From contig CAKTEQ010000004.1 in assembly GCA_934552825.1 (NCBI GenBank), positions 124,001 through 188,000 on the forward strand: a stretch of DNA of 64,000 nucleotides, read 5' to 3'. The notes beneath the pieces were generated by a model. That model made no database searches, had not been told where the DNA came from, and worked only from the letters and a program-made list of their open reading frames with translations. This document shows positions 1 through 7,994 of this stretch, piece by piece. Source of the DNA: an uncultured Oscillospiraceae bacterium. GTDB lineage: Bacteria > Bacillota > Clostridia > Oscillospirales > Oscillospiraceae. The position numbers and the translations under genes were made by a program. Within the stretch, counting starts at the first letter, position 1, and each line of letters begins with the position of its first letter.

Positions 1-810
1 ATGGCTGAATTTGGCTTCAACAATACATACTACGCTGCTGCCGGCGAGAATATCGCAGAGCAGATCAGCCAGATGGAAACTCTGGTCACGGCGGGCGAGG
101 TATGCGGTATCTTTGTCCAGACAGGCGATCCCGCTGCTATCCAGGACGTTGTTGAGGCAGCTCAGGACGCCGGCATCTCTGTCGTTATTTACGGTATCTA
201 CACAGATTACGACACTATCATCGCAACTGTTGACAACTACGAGTGCGGCATCGGCGCCGCGAAGATGGCCTCCGCCTGGATCGACTATAAGTATCCTGAC
301 GCGGGCCCCGGCGACATCAAGACAGCTATCACAGGCTCGATCATGATGGCTCCCCTTGTAGAGATGTATGAGGGCTTCCAGGCGGGCGCTGCTCTCGACG
401 AGAGAATGGACGTAGTATTCATGGACAACAACACCATGTCCATCGAGGACGGCTACAACACAGCGCAGAACGCCCTCATGGCTGACCCCGACATCCGCGT
501 GTTCATCTCCTACCAGATGTCCGCGGCTCTGGGCATCAACAACTACCTTGAGGCTGCCGGAGTCGATATGAGCGAGTACGGTATCTTTACTACTTCTGTA
601 GACGATTCCACAGAGGCTATGCTGGCAGCCGCCGCTGAGGGCAAGGGCTCCATCCAGGGCACCATCGCCGCCGGTTCCGGCGTCGCGGACACAATGGTCC
701 AGGCTATGCTGGGCGCGCTCCGTGGTGAGATCCCTCTGGGCACGACTATCCTCGACCCCATGATAGCCCTTACAGCATCCACCTTCTCCTGCGATTGGAG
801 CATCGGCTGA
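1..810 (+). CDS. Solute-binding protein, periplasmic-binding-protein-like (5' end outside window)
   Basis: This is the C-terminal part of an extracellular solute-binding protein of the periplasmic-binding-protein type I (sugar-binding-like) fold. The reading frame is open at base 1, and no signal peptide or lipobox is present, so the start lies upstream of the window. It aligns through its whole length with the complete lipoprotein at 3466-4581; both share PDIRVF, QMSA and NNYLEA. The last residues (CDWSIG) mirror the CDFTIG of the paralogue. It probably captures a small polar ligand outside the membrane. No ABC ATPase or permease lies next to it, and the ligand cannot be named. An intrinsic terminator follows. 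Confidence 0.85.
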   Translation: MAEFGFNNTYYAAAGENIAEQISQMETLVTAGEVCGIFVQTGDPAAIQDVVEAAQDAGISVVIYGIYTDYDTIIATVDNYECGIGAAKMASAWIDYKYPDAGPGDIKTAITGSIMMAPLVEMYEGFQAGAALDERMDVVFMDNNTMSIEDGYNTAQNALMADPDIRVFISYQMSAALGINNYLEAAGVDMSEYGIFTTSVDDSTEAMLAAAAEGKGSIQGTIAAGSGVADTMVQAMLGALRGEIPLGTTILDPMIALTASTFSCDWSIG

Positions 811-825
811 TATTCACCCGACAAC

Positions 826-864
826 AGAGAGCCTTGCGGCAGCCGCCGCAAGGCTCTCTTTTTC
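826..864 (+). terminator. Intrinsic terminator of the first solute-binding protein gene
   Basis: A 15-bp perfect stem (826-840 with 845-859) with loop AGCC is followed by TTTTT. It lies 16 bases after the stop codon. Confidence 0.85.
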
Positions 865-939
865 ATGTCCCGTGATTCTATCACAATGCTGCTGTTTTGT
901 AAAATGGGTTTTTCGGGCAGTATCACCCGTTTTTTGCGT

Positions 940-1812
940 TCAGTCCCGAAAATAGGCGAGAAACTCATCCAAAACCGGGTTATTGTTGTCCTCCCGCCAG
1001 CACAGACTCAGGTCATACCCCGTCGCGTAATCGCTTATACCCAAGATGCGGCAGTCACCCGCCCGCTCCTGGGCGATTATTCTTGGCAGTATCGAGATGC
1101 CGTCCCCAAGGCGGGTGTGGAGTATCATGCTGTCCACGCTGTCCTGTATGACAAATTCAACTCTCCGCCCGGAGGTATATCCCAGAAGATCCATCGTCTC
1201 CAGAAGCATCGGTATCTTCTTCGGCTGGAGCGCCAGCACGTTCTCCTCCCCGATGCTGGACAGTGCCACCGTACTGTAGGACGCGAGGCGGTGGTCATTG
1301 GGCACCACGACGCAAAGGTCGTCCCGCCCCACTGTGATCTGCTTCACTCCCCGGCACGGCGGCACCTCAAAGGAAAACACAAGCCCGATATCCAACTCTC
1401 CCGCCACGATTTTCTCCACTATTTCCGTATTGTCGGCAGTTGTTATCCGGCAGTTGATCTCACTGTTTCTCCGGCGGAACTCCCTTATGCGCTCGAACAC
1501 ATAGGGAATATGCGGGCTGAAGGAGGCGATGCTCAGTTCGCCGATCTTCCCTCGGCTCACCTGCTGCGTCTTGATCTTTATAGCCTCCGCCCTGCGCAAA
1601 AGGTCTCTCATTTCCGTGTAAAAGACCTTTCCCGCCTCCGTCAGTTCAAGCACGCGGTTGTCACGGCGCATAAGCTGCACGCCCAGGCTGCTCTCCAGGT
1701 CCGATATATGGCGGCTCAGAGTAGATTGGCTTACATAGAGGTACTCCGCCGCCTTCGTGAAGTTTTCAAGCCGCGCCACAACACAGAACTCCTCGATCTG
1801 TTCAAAGGTCAT
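940..1812 (-). CDS. LysR-family transcriptional regulator
   Basis: A 290-residue LysR-type regulator. The N-terminal winged helix-turn-helix (about residues 1-60: FTKAAEYLYVSQSTLSRHISDLE) is followed by a LysR substrate-binding domain. The frame extends further upstream, but the start at 1812 is chosen because AAGGAGGGATAGC precedes that ATG. It is divergent from the crotonase-like hydrolase gene at 1985, the usual layout for a LysR protein that controls its neighbour and itself. The effector is not predictable. It resembles the regulator at 11847-12746 in the HTH, consistent with related control of the two halves of this catabolic region. Confidence 0.93.
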   Translation of the reverse strand: MTFEQIEEFCVVARLENFTKAAEYLYVSQSTLSRHISDLESSLGVQLMRRDNRVLELTEAGKVFYTEMRDLLRRAEAIKIKTQQVSRGKIGELSIASFSPHIPYVFERIREFRRRNSEINCRITTADNTEIVEKIVAGELDIGLVFSFEVPPCRGVKQITVGRDDLCVVVPNDHRLASYSTVALSSIGEENVLALQPKKIPMLLETMDLLGYTSGRRVEFVIQDSVDSMILHTRLGDGISILPRIIAQERAGDCRILGISDYATGYDLSLCWREDNNNPVLDEFLAYFRD

Positions 1813-1907
1813 GCTATCCCTCCTTGCGGTTTTATTATCCCATATTCCCCGCTCCCGGTCAAATCCCTTTCCCTTCAATTCCTGCATGATACCTCCCGGT
1901 CTCCGGA

Positions 1908-1937
1908 TTGGACTATGGCAGTCGCCGCTGATACAAT
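1908..1937 (+). promoter_or_regulatory. Probable promoter of the crotonase-like hydrolase gene
   Basis: TTGGAC (1908-1913), an 18-bp spacer and TACAAT (1932-1937) with an extended -10 (TGATACAAT). A short interrupted dyad, GGATTG (1905-1910) and CAATCC (1934-1939), straddles the promoter and could be a binding site for the divergent LysR protein. This is inference from sequence pattern only. Confidence 0.55.
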
Positions 1938-1984
1938 CCAGGCGTAGTAATGCCAAAAACACTTTTTCAGGAGGTATAACAATT

Positions 1985-3103
1985 ATGGGAAATCAGAGCT
2001 ACGACCGCCCCACCAAAAAGCCTAAGCTCACATATTATCACGAGCAGTACGGGGACACTGCCCACAGTGACAGCTTCAATTCCATAACAGCGGATGACAT
2101 CAACGAGCGCATCCCTGTCTTTGCGGATACCGATGCGGGCAGGCGCCCCGATATGCCCCCCTCAAACGGCTATATGCCCAGAGAGGCGACATTTGAGGAC
2201 TATTCCAAGGAGCTTTCTACATTCTTCAAGATGAAATTCGAGCGCGGTATTCTGGAGAGCCGCGCCCATACAGACGGCGATTCCCTAATCTGGTCTCTCC
2301 CCTGCCATGCCCATGTACATAAGATGTTCGAGTACGTCAATAACGACCGCGACGTGGAGGTCATGATATTCGGCGGCACGGGCAAGGACTTTTTCAAGAG
2401 CATCGGCATACACGGCGGCTGCTGTGACACAACTCATCCCTACGCACCCATGCCGGATGACGATCCGGACTATCACTGGCGTTCATATGAACGTTCCTAT
2501 TTCGACGGCACAGCAGATATCCAGTATCAGAATGACCTCCCCATTCCTCTCATAACTGTCTGGAACGGCGGTCTGTTCCACTCCGACCTTGTTCTTTACA
2601 GTGACATCACTCTCGCCACTGAGGACGCATGGACAACGGAGCAGCACTTCCGCATCAACATGATCCCCGGTGACGGCGTGCAGATCGCCTGGCGCGAGCT
2701 CATGGGCAGGAAGAGATTTTCCTATGCCGAGCTTACAGGTGAGGTCATCACAGCCCGCAAGGCTCTGGAATACGGCATGGTAAACGAGATACACGAGGAC
2801 GTGGAGGCCTGCTACAAGAGAGCCTGGGAGATAGCGGACCTCATCATGCACACAGGCACCCGCCAGACGCGCCGTCTGACCGTTCAGGTCCTGCGCCGCC
2901 CCTGGAAGAAGGACATCGCCGATGAATTACACGACATGTTTGCAGTTGAAATGTGGAATGATGTGACAGAACACTCTCCCCACCACCCCATCTACTGGGA
3001 GGCCTCCAAGGCTCAGGCCCGCGCGACCATCGAAGCCGAGAAGAAGGGGAAGGTCGTCTATCCCCGCCTGGGCGAGTTCGTCGAAGAGACGCCGATCAAG
3101 TAA
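1985..3103 (+). CDS. Crotonase-superfamily hydrolase, 6-oxocamphor-hydrolase-like
   Basis: A 372-residue crotonase-fold protein. The start at 1985 follows AGGAGGTATAACAATT; the frame runs on upstream without support. Residues about 70-330 form the crotonase core, with the oxyanion-hole regions near 126-137 (VMIFGGTGKDFF) and 190-206 (ITVWNGGLFHSDLVLYS). As I recall it, 6-oxocamphor hydrolase uses a His-Asp pair nine residues apart in HFxxxxxPGD. Here H221 and D230 have the same spacing (HFRINMIPGD), and a His-rich stretch near 108-112 fits its other active-site histidine. That enzyme cleaves a C-C bond in cyclic beta-diketones (retro-Claisen). The first 65 residues and an insert at about 141-172 are unusual. 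An ordinary enoyl-CoA hydratase is less likely. The substrate is unknown. Confidence 0.8.
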   Translation: MGNQSYDRPTKKPKLTYYHEQYGDTAHSDSFNSITADDINERIPVFADTDAGRRPDMPPSNGYMPREATFEDYSKELSTFFKMKFERGILESRAHTDGDSLIWSLPCHAHVHKMFEYVNNDRDVEVMIFGGTGKDFFKSIGIHGGCCDTTHPYAPMPDDDPDYHWRSYERSYFDGTADIQYQNDLPIPLITVWNGGLFHSDLVLYSDITLATEDAWTTEQHFRINMIPGDGVQIAWRELMGRKRFSYAELTGEVITARKALEYGMVNEIHEDVEACYKRAWEIADLIMHTGTRQTRRLTVQVLRRPWKKDIADELHDMFAVEMWNDVTEHSPHHPIYWEASKAQARATIEAEKKGKVVYPRLGEFVEETPIK

Positions 3104-3465
3104 AGCATCAAGCATAACAGACATCTGTTTTTTCTCCTTTGCGGGGAGGACGCTGGCAAGCGGCGTCCTCCCTGTATGTTTGCTTATGCAGTTTATGCAA
3201 TGCTTCATGCGGCGCATCTGTATAATATTTTTCACAATAACTATTTTACATCCCGCCGGATTATTGGTAAAAATATCTACAGAGTTTCGTCCCGATTCGC
3301 CAAAAGGCGGAGGGGATCATGACCAATCAGCAGTGCTCCTTTCAATTTGCAATTTCCCCACAAGACGCCGGCCGGCGGAGCGGAAACGCCGCTCTGCCTT
3401 CCACCGGTATGATGTATGTCCGGCCGAAAGGCGTTCATAAAATATCTTTTAGGAGGAACCCCCAA
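3104..3465 (+). other. Intergenic region: terminator, TATAAT and structured leader
   Basis: 362 bases without a supported gene. It holds a 10-bp-stem hairpin (3144-3172) that probably ends the hydrolase transcript. A TATAAT at 3221-3226 has no good -35 box. A GC-rich hairpin (3374-3383 with 3389-3398, loop AAACG) lies in what would be the leader of the next gene. A strong AGGAGG (3451-3456) serves the ATG at 3466. Short open frames here have no ribosome-binding site or recognisable product. Confidence 0.5.
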
Positions 3466-4581
3466 ATGAAAAAGACTCTGGCGATTATCCTGGCAGTTCT
3501 TATGCTTCTGTCTTTCGCTTCCCTGGCTGCTTGCGGAGACAAGAAGGAAGAAACTAAGACCCCCGAGACAGAAACAAACACTCCCGTTGAAGACGGCGCT
3601 GTCACTGAAGAGACTCTCAAGGCTTCCAAGCCCAACGAGTACGTCAGAGAGAAGCTGGACGCGGGCTGGGAAATGACTATCGACGTCTCCCTGCACAACG
3701 ACAACTACTTCACTCACACACAGCTGGCTGACTCCGCTATCGCAATGTTCAAGGAAGCCGGCTTCGTCGGTCAGGTTTACGTGGCTGCTGATGGCAACAT
3801 CGCCGATCAGATCGCTCAGCTTGAGAACCTTCTCACAAAGAAGGAAGCCTGCGGCGTCTGCATCCAGACTTCCGACCCCGGCGCTCTTGAGACAGTCGTA
3901 ACACAGATGCAGGATGCTGGCATCACAGTCGTTATCTACGGCATCGCCTGCGAATATGACACGATCGTTTCCACAGCTGACGTTTACAATGCAGGCTACG
4001 GCGCTGGCGTCATGGCTGGCGACTGGGTCAGCGTAAAGTATCCCGACGCTAAGGACGGCGAGATCCACGCTGCAGTTCTGGGCGGCCAGAAGAATACAGC
4101 TAACGTTCTGCTCACAAACGGCATGGTTGACGCAGTCAAGGCTGACAGCCGCTTTACTCTCGCCTACTACGGCGACAACGAGGGCGACACTCTGGAGAAC
4201 GGCTACACAGCTGCTGAGGCTGCTCTCATGGTCGACCCCGACATCCGTGTGTTCGTCGTTTATCAGATGAGCGCAGGTCTGGGCGTCAACAACTACCTCG
4301 AGGCTCAGAAGTTTGACCTGACAGAGTTCGGTATCTTCGGCACATCCGAGGATGACACGACAGCCGAGATGCTGGAGAAGTCCACTAAGGGCGAAAGCGC
4401 ATTCCGCGGCACCATCTCCGCAGGCGGCGGCGTTGCCGATACAATGGTCAACACAATGCTCGAGGCTCTTCTGGACGGTACAGTGCCCCTGGGTACAATG
4501 CGTATCGACCCCATGAAGGCTTGGACAGCTTCCGATTATACATGCGACTTCACGATCGGCGACTGGAGCGAGAAGGAATAA
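3466..4581 (+). CDS. Solute-binding lipoprotein, sugar-binding-like
   Basis: A 371-residue lipoprotein. The start at 3466 is fixed by AGGAGGAACCCCCAA and by the signal peptide that follows it: MKK, a hydrophobic stretch, and a LAAC lipobox with the lipidated Cys at 23. An acidic Thr/Glu-rich linker (about 25-50) leads to a type I periplasmic-binding fold. It is a paralogue of the products at 1-810 and 9434-10537, sharing SKPNEYV-x-EKLDAG at the linker end and PDIRVF/PEIRVG plus NNY further on. No transporter membrane subunits are adjacent, so it may feed a distant ABC system or act as a sensor. Its codon use (GCT, ACA, TCC, GAC) suggests high expression. Confidence 0.9.
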   Translation: MKKTLAIILAVLMLLSFASLAACGDKKEETKTPETETNTPVEDGAVTEETLKASKPNEYVREKLDAGWEMTIDVSLHNDNYFTHTQLADSAIAMFKEAGFVGQVYVAADGNIADQIAQLENLLTKKEACGVCIQTSDPGALETVVTQMQDAGITVVIYGIACEYDTIVSTADVYNAGYGAGVMAGDWVSVKYPDAKDGEIHAAVLGGQKNTANVLLTNGMVDAVKADSRFTLAYYGDNEGDTLENGYTAAEAALMVDPDIRVFVVYQMSAGLGVNNYLEAQKFDLTEFGIFGTSEDDTTAEMLEKSTKGESAFRGTISAGGGVADTMVNTMLEALLDGTVPLGTMRIDPMKAWTASDYTCDFTIGDWSEKE

Positions 4582-4609
4582 TCAAGTATCCTCAACGAAT
4601 AAAATATTA

Positions 4610-4652
4610 AAATCAGGGCTGCACTTTTATTCAGTGCAGCCCTGATTTATTT
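4610..4652 (+). terminator. Intrinsic terminator after the solute-binding lipoprotein gene
   Basis: A 15-bp stem (4610-4624 with 4634-4648) with a 9-base loop, followed by ATTTT. Confidence 0.85.
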
Positions 4653-4767
4653 TGGATTATTGTAAAAATTACACCCTTTGATTTTTGTCCGATCCCAACT
4701 AAATAACAATTATTACTGATTTGCAATAACAATTTGTAAAAAATATATACAAATCGCCGTTGATTAG

Positions 4768-4776
4768 TGGTACAAT
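4768..4776 (+). promoter_or_regulatory. Extended -10 promoter element of the MATE-SSF genes
   Basis: TGGTACAAT, an extended -10 without a clear -35, 38 bases before the ATG at 4814. The same TGnTACAAT form occurs upstream of the hydrolase (1929-1937), spoVT (34884-34892, minus strand) and the BMP lipoprotein gene (60142-60150). Confidence 0.5.
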
Positions 4777-4813
4777 GGTCCCATGTAAAATAATCGTTTC
4801 AGGAGATGATCCA

Positions 4814-6169
4814 ATGGCAAACAGCAAGACATCAACAGACCTCACCCAGGGCAGCGTTGTCGGAACGCTAATGAAATTCGCCGTTCCTCTGGCACTCACG
4901 AGCGTGCTCCAGGTCGTCTACGGCATCGTGGATACGATCATAGCCGGCCGTGTGCTCGGCTCCTCTGCCCTCTCCGCAGTCACCAACGCCAGCTTTCTCA
5001 TGCTTGTTGTGGGCTACTTCGCTCAGGGCGTGGCTCAGGGCGGCAACATCCTCATAAGCCAGTACTTCGGCGCAAAGGATGACGAAAACAGGAAGCTCAC
5101 CTCTTCAACTCTTTACACCTTCGAGATGGGACTGAGCATAATCTTCCTGGCCATTGTACTGCTGCTAAGACATCAGCTCGTAAATCTTCTCAGGGTCCCG
5201 GCCCACGATGAGGCTGTCCAGTATGTCACGATCTGCTCCGTTGGACTCATCTTCACCTTCGGCTATAACGCCGTATCCGCGGTTCTCCGCGCCATGGGCA
5301 ACTCAAAGCAGCCTCTCATTTTCATCGGCATCGCGACTGTTATAAATATAGTGCTTGACCTGTGGTTCGTCCTTGAAAAGCCCTACGGTCTCGGGCTCGG
5401 CGTCGCGGGCACCGCTTACGCCACCGTAATCGCCCAGTTCGTGACATTCGCCGCCTCCATAATTTACACTTCGCGTCACAGGGATTACTACGGCATGCGC
5501 TTTCTCCGCTTCCGCATCGACATTGAAAAGCTGGGGCGCATTATAAAGCTTGGCATCCCCTCGACTCTCCAGTACGTTGTAAACGGTATCTCCTGGATGG
5601 TGATTTCCGCCTTCATTAACAAATACGGGCTTACGGTGAGCGCTGCGGCAGGCGCCGTGAACAAGACCCGTGAGCTTCTGCTCCAGCTCGTCATTGCCAT
5701 CAGCAACGGCGCCGCCATTATGATCGGTCAGAGCATAGGCGCAAATAATTACGACCGCTGCAAGAAGATAGTTCGCAGCACAACCCTCATAAGCGTCTCA
5801 ACCGCCCTGCTGCTCATAGTCATTGTGGAGTTCGCCGCGCCGTACCTCATACAGGTATTCAACAAAGAGCCGGACGTTATCGCCCAGGGGACGCTGCACC
5901 TCCGTATTGAAGTGCTGTGTCTTTTGTTCTACGCCTCAAATATGTCCTATAAGAGTGCCGCTTCCGGCGCCGGTAAAGTCCTTTTCTGCTTTATCGACTC
6001 CTTTGTCGCCGCGGTTATTACACGCTCTGTTCTCGCCGTAGTGCTTGATAAAATGATTGGCGTCACCGGTGTATACTGGGCATGTGTGTTTGCCATGCTC
6101 CCCGCCACTATCGTCGCCTTCTGGTATTATAAATCCGGCCGCTGGACACGGGGCAAGGCAATAGACTGA
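4814..6169 (+). CDS. MATE-family multidrug/organic-cation efflux protein
   Basis: A 451-residue polytopic membrane protein of the MATE family. It has about 12 predicted membrane helices in two related halves, with family features such as the early PLALTSVLQVVYGIVDTIIAGRVLG segment and the later GIPSTLQYVV segment that opens the second half. It would export a small organic molecule using a Na+ or H+ gradient. AGGAG at 4801-4805 supports this start over one further upstream. An SSF transporter follows 28 bases later, so the two are probably co-transcribed. It is a different subfamily from the MepA-like MATE protein at 43570-44976. Confidence 0.92.
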   Translation: MANSKTSTDLTQGSVVGTLMKFAVPLALTSVLQVVYGIVDTIIAGRVLGSSALSAVTNASFLMLVVGYFAQGVAQGGNILISQYFGAKDDENRKLTSSTLYTFEMGLSIIFLAIVLLLRHQLVNLLRVPAHDEAVQYVTICSVGLIFTFGYNAVSAVLRAMGNSKQPLIFIGIATVINIVLDLWFVLEKPYGLGLGVAGTAYATVIAQFVTFAASIIYTSRHRDYYGMRFLRFRIDIEKLGRIIKLGIPSTLQYVVNGISWMVISAFINKYGLTVSAAAGAVNKTRELLLQLVIAISNGAAIMIGQSIGANNYDRCKKIVRSTTLISVSTALLLIVIVEFAAPYLIQVFNKEPDVIAQGTLHLRIEVLCLLFYASNMSYKSAASGAGKVLFCFIDSFVAAVITRSVLAVVLDKMIGVTGVYWACVFAMLPATIVAFWYYKSGRWTRGKAID

Positions 6170-6197
6170 TTACACTGAAAGGGATCTGGTTGTAAAA

Positions 6198-7607
6198 ATG
6201 AGCATTGCAACTATCGCCGGCATGGCCACCGCTATCGCCCTTATAGTCGGGCTTGCGATCTACACCGGCGCGAAAAAGAAAGACGGTAAAAAAGGCGGCA
6301 TCAGCTCAGCAGTTGTCGCGGGGCTTATAATGGGCACCCTCGCCGGCGGCAGCTCCACCGTGGGCACGGCTCAGCTCGCCTATACATACGGTATGAGCGC
6401 ATGGTGGTTCACTCTGGGCGGCGGTATTTCCTGCCTGGTGCTTGCAATTATATATGTAAAGCCCATGCGCCGCAGCGGCAGCGGTACCCTCGTGGGCATG
6501 ATCGGCAGCGAGTATGGGCACAGTGCCGGTCTCGCCGCCAGTGTGCTCAATTCCGTGGGCACCTTTATCAACATCCTCGCTCAGCTCCTCGCCGCGTCCA
6601 CGGTGGTGCTGGTCGTCCTGCCACAATTTGGTGCTGGTTGGGCTATCGCTTTGTCCGCACTGCTGATGGTGCTCTATGTTGTGTTCGGCGGCGCAAAGGG
6701 TGCAGGCGTCGTGGGTATACTCAAGCTCTGCCTGCTGTATGTCTCCATGATACTGTGCGGCGTGCTGGCGCTGAGACTTCTTGGCGGTATGCCGGGGCTT
6801 AAAAGCGCGGCAGAGGACTACACTTCCGCCACAGGGCGCAGCTTCTTCAATCTGTTCAACCGGGGCTTCGGCACGGATATGGGCGCGTGCATCAGTCTGG
6901 TGCTCGGCGTGCTGACGACGCAGACATACGCGCAGGCTATCATGAGCGCCCACTCTGACCGGGACGCACGCATCGGTGCTGTCATCAGCGCTGTGCTCAT
7001 TCCCCCCATCGGTATTCTGGGCATTGTCGTCGGGCTCTATATGCGCACAGTCACCGATCCCGCCGTTTTCACCGCCAAGACCGCACTCACCCGGTTCATT
7101 CTTGACTATTCCGGGCTGCCGGGGGCTGTATCCGGGATACTTCTGGGAACTCTGCTCATAACCTCCGTCGGCACGGGAGCAGGGCTCGCTCTGGGCATCG
7201 CTGCCATAATCCGGCGTGATATCCTCGGCGGCAGGACGAAAAAGTTGAGCCAGGGTTTCACTGAAAAGCTGATCATAGTCGCTGTTCTGGCGCTGGCTGC
7301 CATATTCAGCGTTGTCGTGCCCAGCGAGACGATACTCCAGTTTTCCTTCATGTCCATGGGGCTGCGGGGCTGCACCGTTTTCGCGCCTCTCTGCTTCGTC
7401 ATCTGGGCAAAGGGCAAGGTCGCACCGAAATATGCCGTGCTTTCCATCACGGTAGGTTCCGGCGTTGCGCTGCTCCTCGGCCTAATGAATCTTTTCGGAG
7501 TCCTTTCCCTGCCATGTGACGCGGTGTTCCCCGGCGTTGCCGTGGGGCTTGCATTTATGTTCACGGGCCTTCTCCTGGGCGGAAATCGCCGGGAGCTGCA
7601 TATATAA
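6198..7607 (+). CDS. Sodium:solute symporter (SSF) family protein
   Basis: A 469-residue integral membrane protein with about 12-13 hydrophobic segments. The region near residues 45-85 (GTLAGGSSTVGTAQLAYTYGMSAWWFTLGGG) matches the conserved SSF signature region, and QTYAQAIMSAHSDRDAR (near 240) matches the family's Q-rich loop after helix 6. SSF proteins import small solutes (sugars, amino or carboxylic acids, vitamins) with Na+. The substrate is not predictable. It lies in the same catabolic block as the solute-binding proteins and probably shares the MATE transcript. A weak AAAGGGA precedes the start. Confidence 0.88.
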   Translation: MSIATIAGMATAIALIVGLAIYTGAKKKDGKKGGISSAVVAGLIMGTLAGGSSTVGTAQLAYTYGMSAWWFTLGGGISCLVLAIIYVKPMRRSGSGTLVGMIGSEYGHSAGLAASVLNSVGTFINILAQLLAASTVVLVVLPQFGAGWAIALSALLMVLYVVFGGAKGAGVVGILKLCLLYVSMILCGVLALRLLGGMPGLKSAAEDYTSATGRSFFNLFNRGFGTDMGACISLVLGVLTTQTYAQAIMSAHSDRDARIGAVISAVLIPPIGILGIVVGLYMRTVTDPAVFTAKTALTRFILDYSGLPGAVSGILLGTLLITSVGTGAGLALGIAAIIRRDILGGRTKKLSQGFTEKLIIVAVLALAAIFSVVVPSETILQFSFMSMGLRGCTVFAPLCFVIWAKGKVAPKYAVLSITVGSGVALLLGLMNLFGVLSLPCDAVFPGVAVGLAFMFTGLLLGGNRRELHI

Positions 7608-7610
7608 ATA

Positions 7611-7643
7611 TAGGGCACGGAAAAATCCCGCGCCCTGTATCTT
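7611..7643. terminator. Bidirectional terminator between SSF and DUF1540 genes
   Basis: An imperfect hairpin AGGGCACGG / CCGCGCCCT with an A-rich loop sits between convergent genes, with a T run (CTTTTTATTT) on the plus side and a shorter one on the minus side. Confidence 0.65.
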
Positions 7644-7644
7644 T

Positions 7645-7830
7645 TTATTTCAGTTTAAAGCTGTCGCAGTCAACACACTGCTTCTTTGTGGGGTTCGCTT
7701 CGTGAGTGCCAATGTTCACGGAGTCAAGTCCGCAGTACTCTGCGGAACCGCAGTGGTACGCGCACTGGGAAACCGTGCAGTGAATGGAAGCATTAGGCGT
7801 GCAGCCACAGCCCTTGTTATCTTTGCTCAT
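7645..7830 (-). CDS. DUF1540 domain small cysteine-rich protein
   Basis: A 61-residue protein matching the DUF1540 pattern: IHCTVSQCAYH near the start, a central Cys followed by an I/VNIGTHEA segment, and a closing CVDCDSFKL. Its seven or more regularly spaced cysteines suggest a small metal-binding fold. Such proteins are common in Clostridia and their function is unknown. It is convergent with the SSF gene and separated from it by a terminator. The start at 7830 follows GGGAGG on the minus strand. Confidence 0.88.
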   Translation of the reverse strand: MSKDNKGCGCTPNASIHCTVSQCAYHCGSAEYCGLDSVNIGTHEANPTKKQCVDCDSFKLK

Positions 7831-7929
7831 TATTATATCCTCCCTTGGCGATACATCGCGTCAAAAGCAACGCCGAAGCGTTCGCTTCAACGACAATATT
7901 GTGTGCTTTATCCCACAGGAATATACGGC

Positions 7930-7959
7930 AGAGCTCGGCAGAGAATTCTGCCGAGCTCT
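7930..7959 (-). terminator. Hairpin downstream of the MFS gene
   Basis: A 13-bp perfect stem (7930-7942 with 7947-7959), loop GAAT, 36 bases beyond the MFS stop on the minus strand. It has no strong T tract, so termination here is probable but not certain. Confidence 0.55.
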
Positions 7960-7994
7960 CCTTAATTTAAGTTCAAGGGAAAATAATATTTTTC

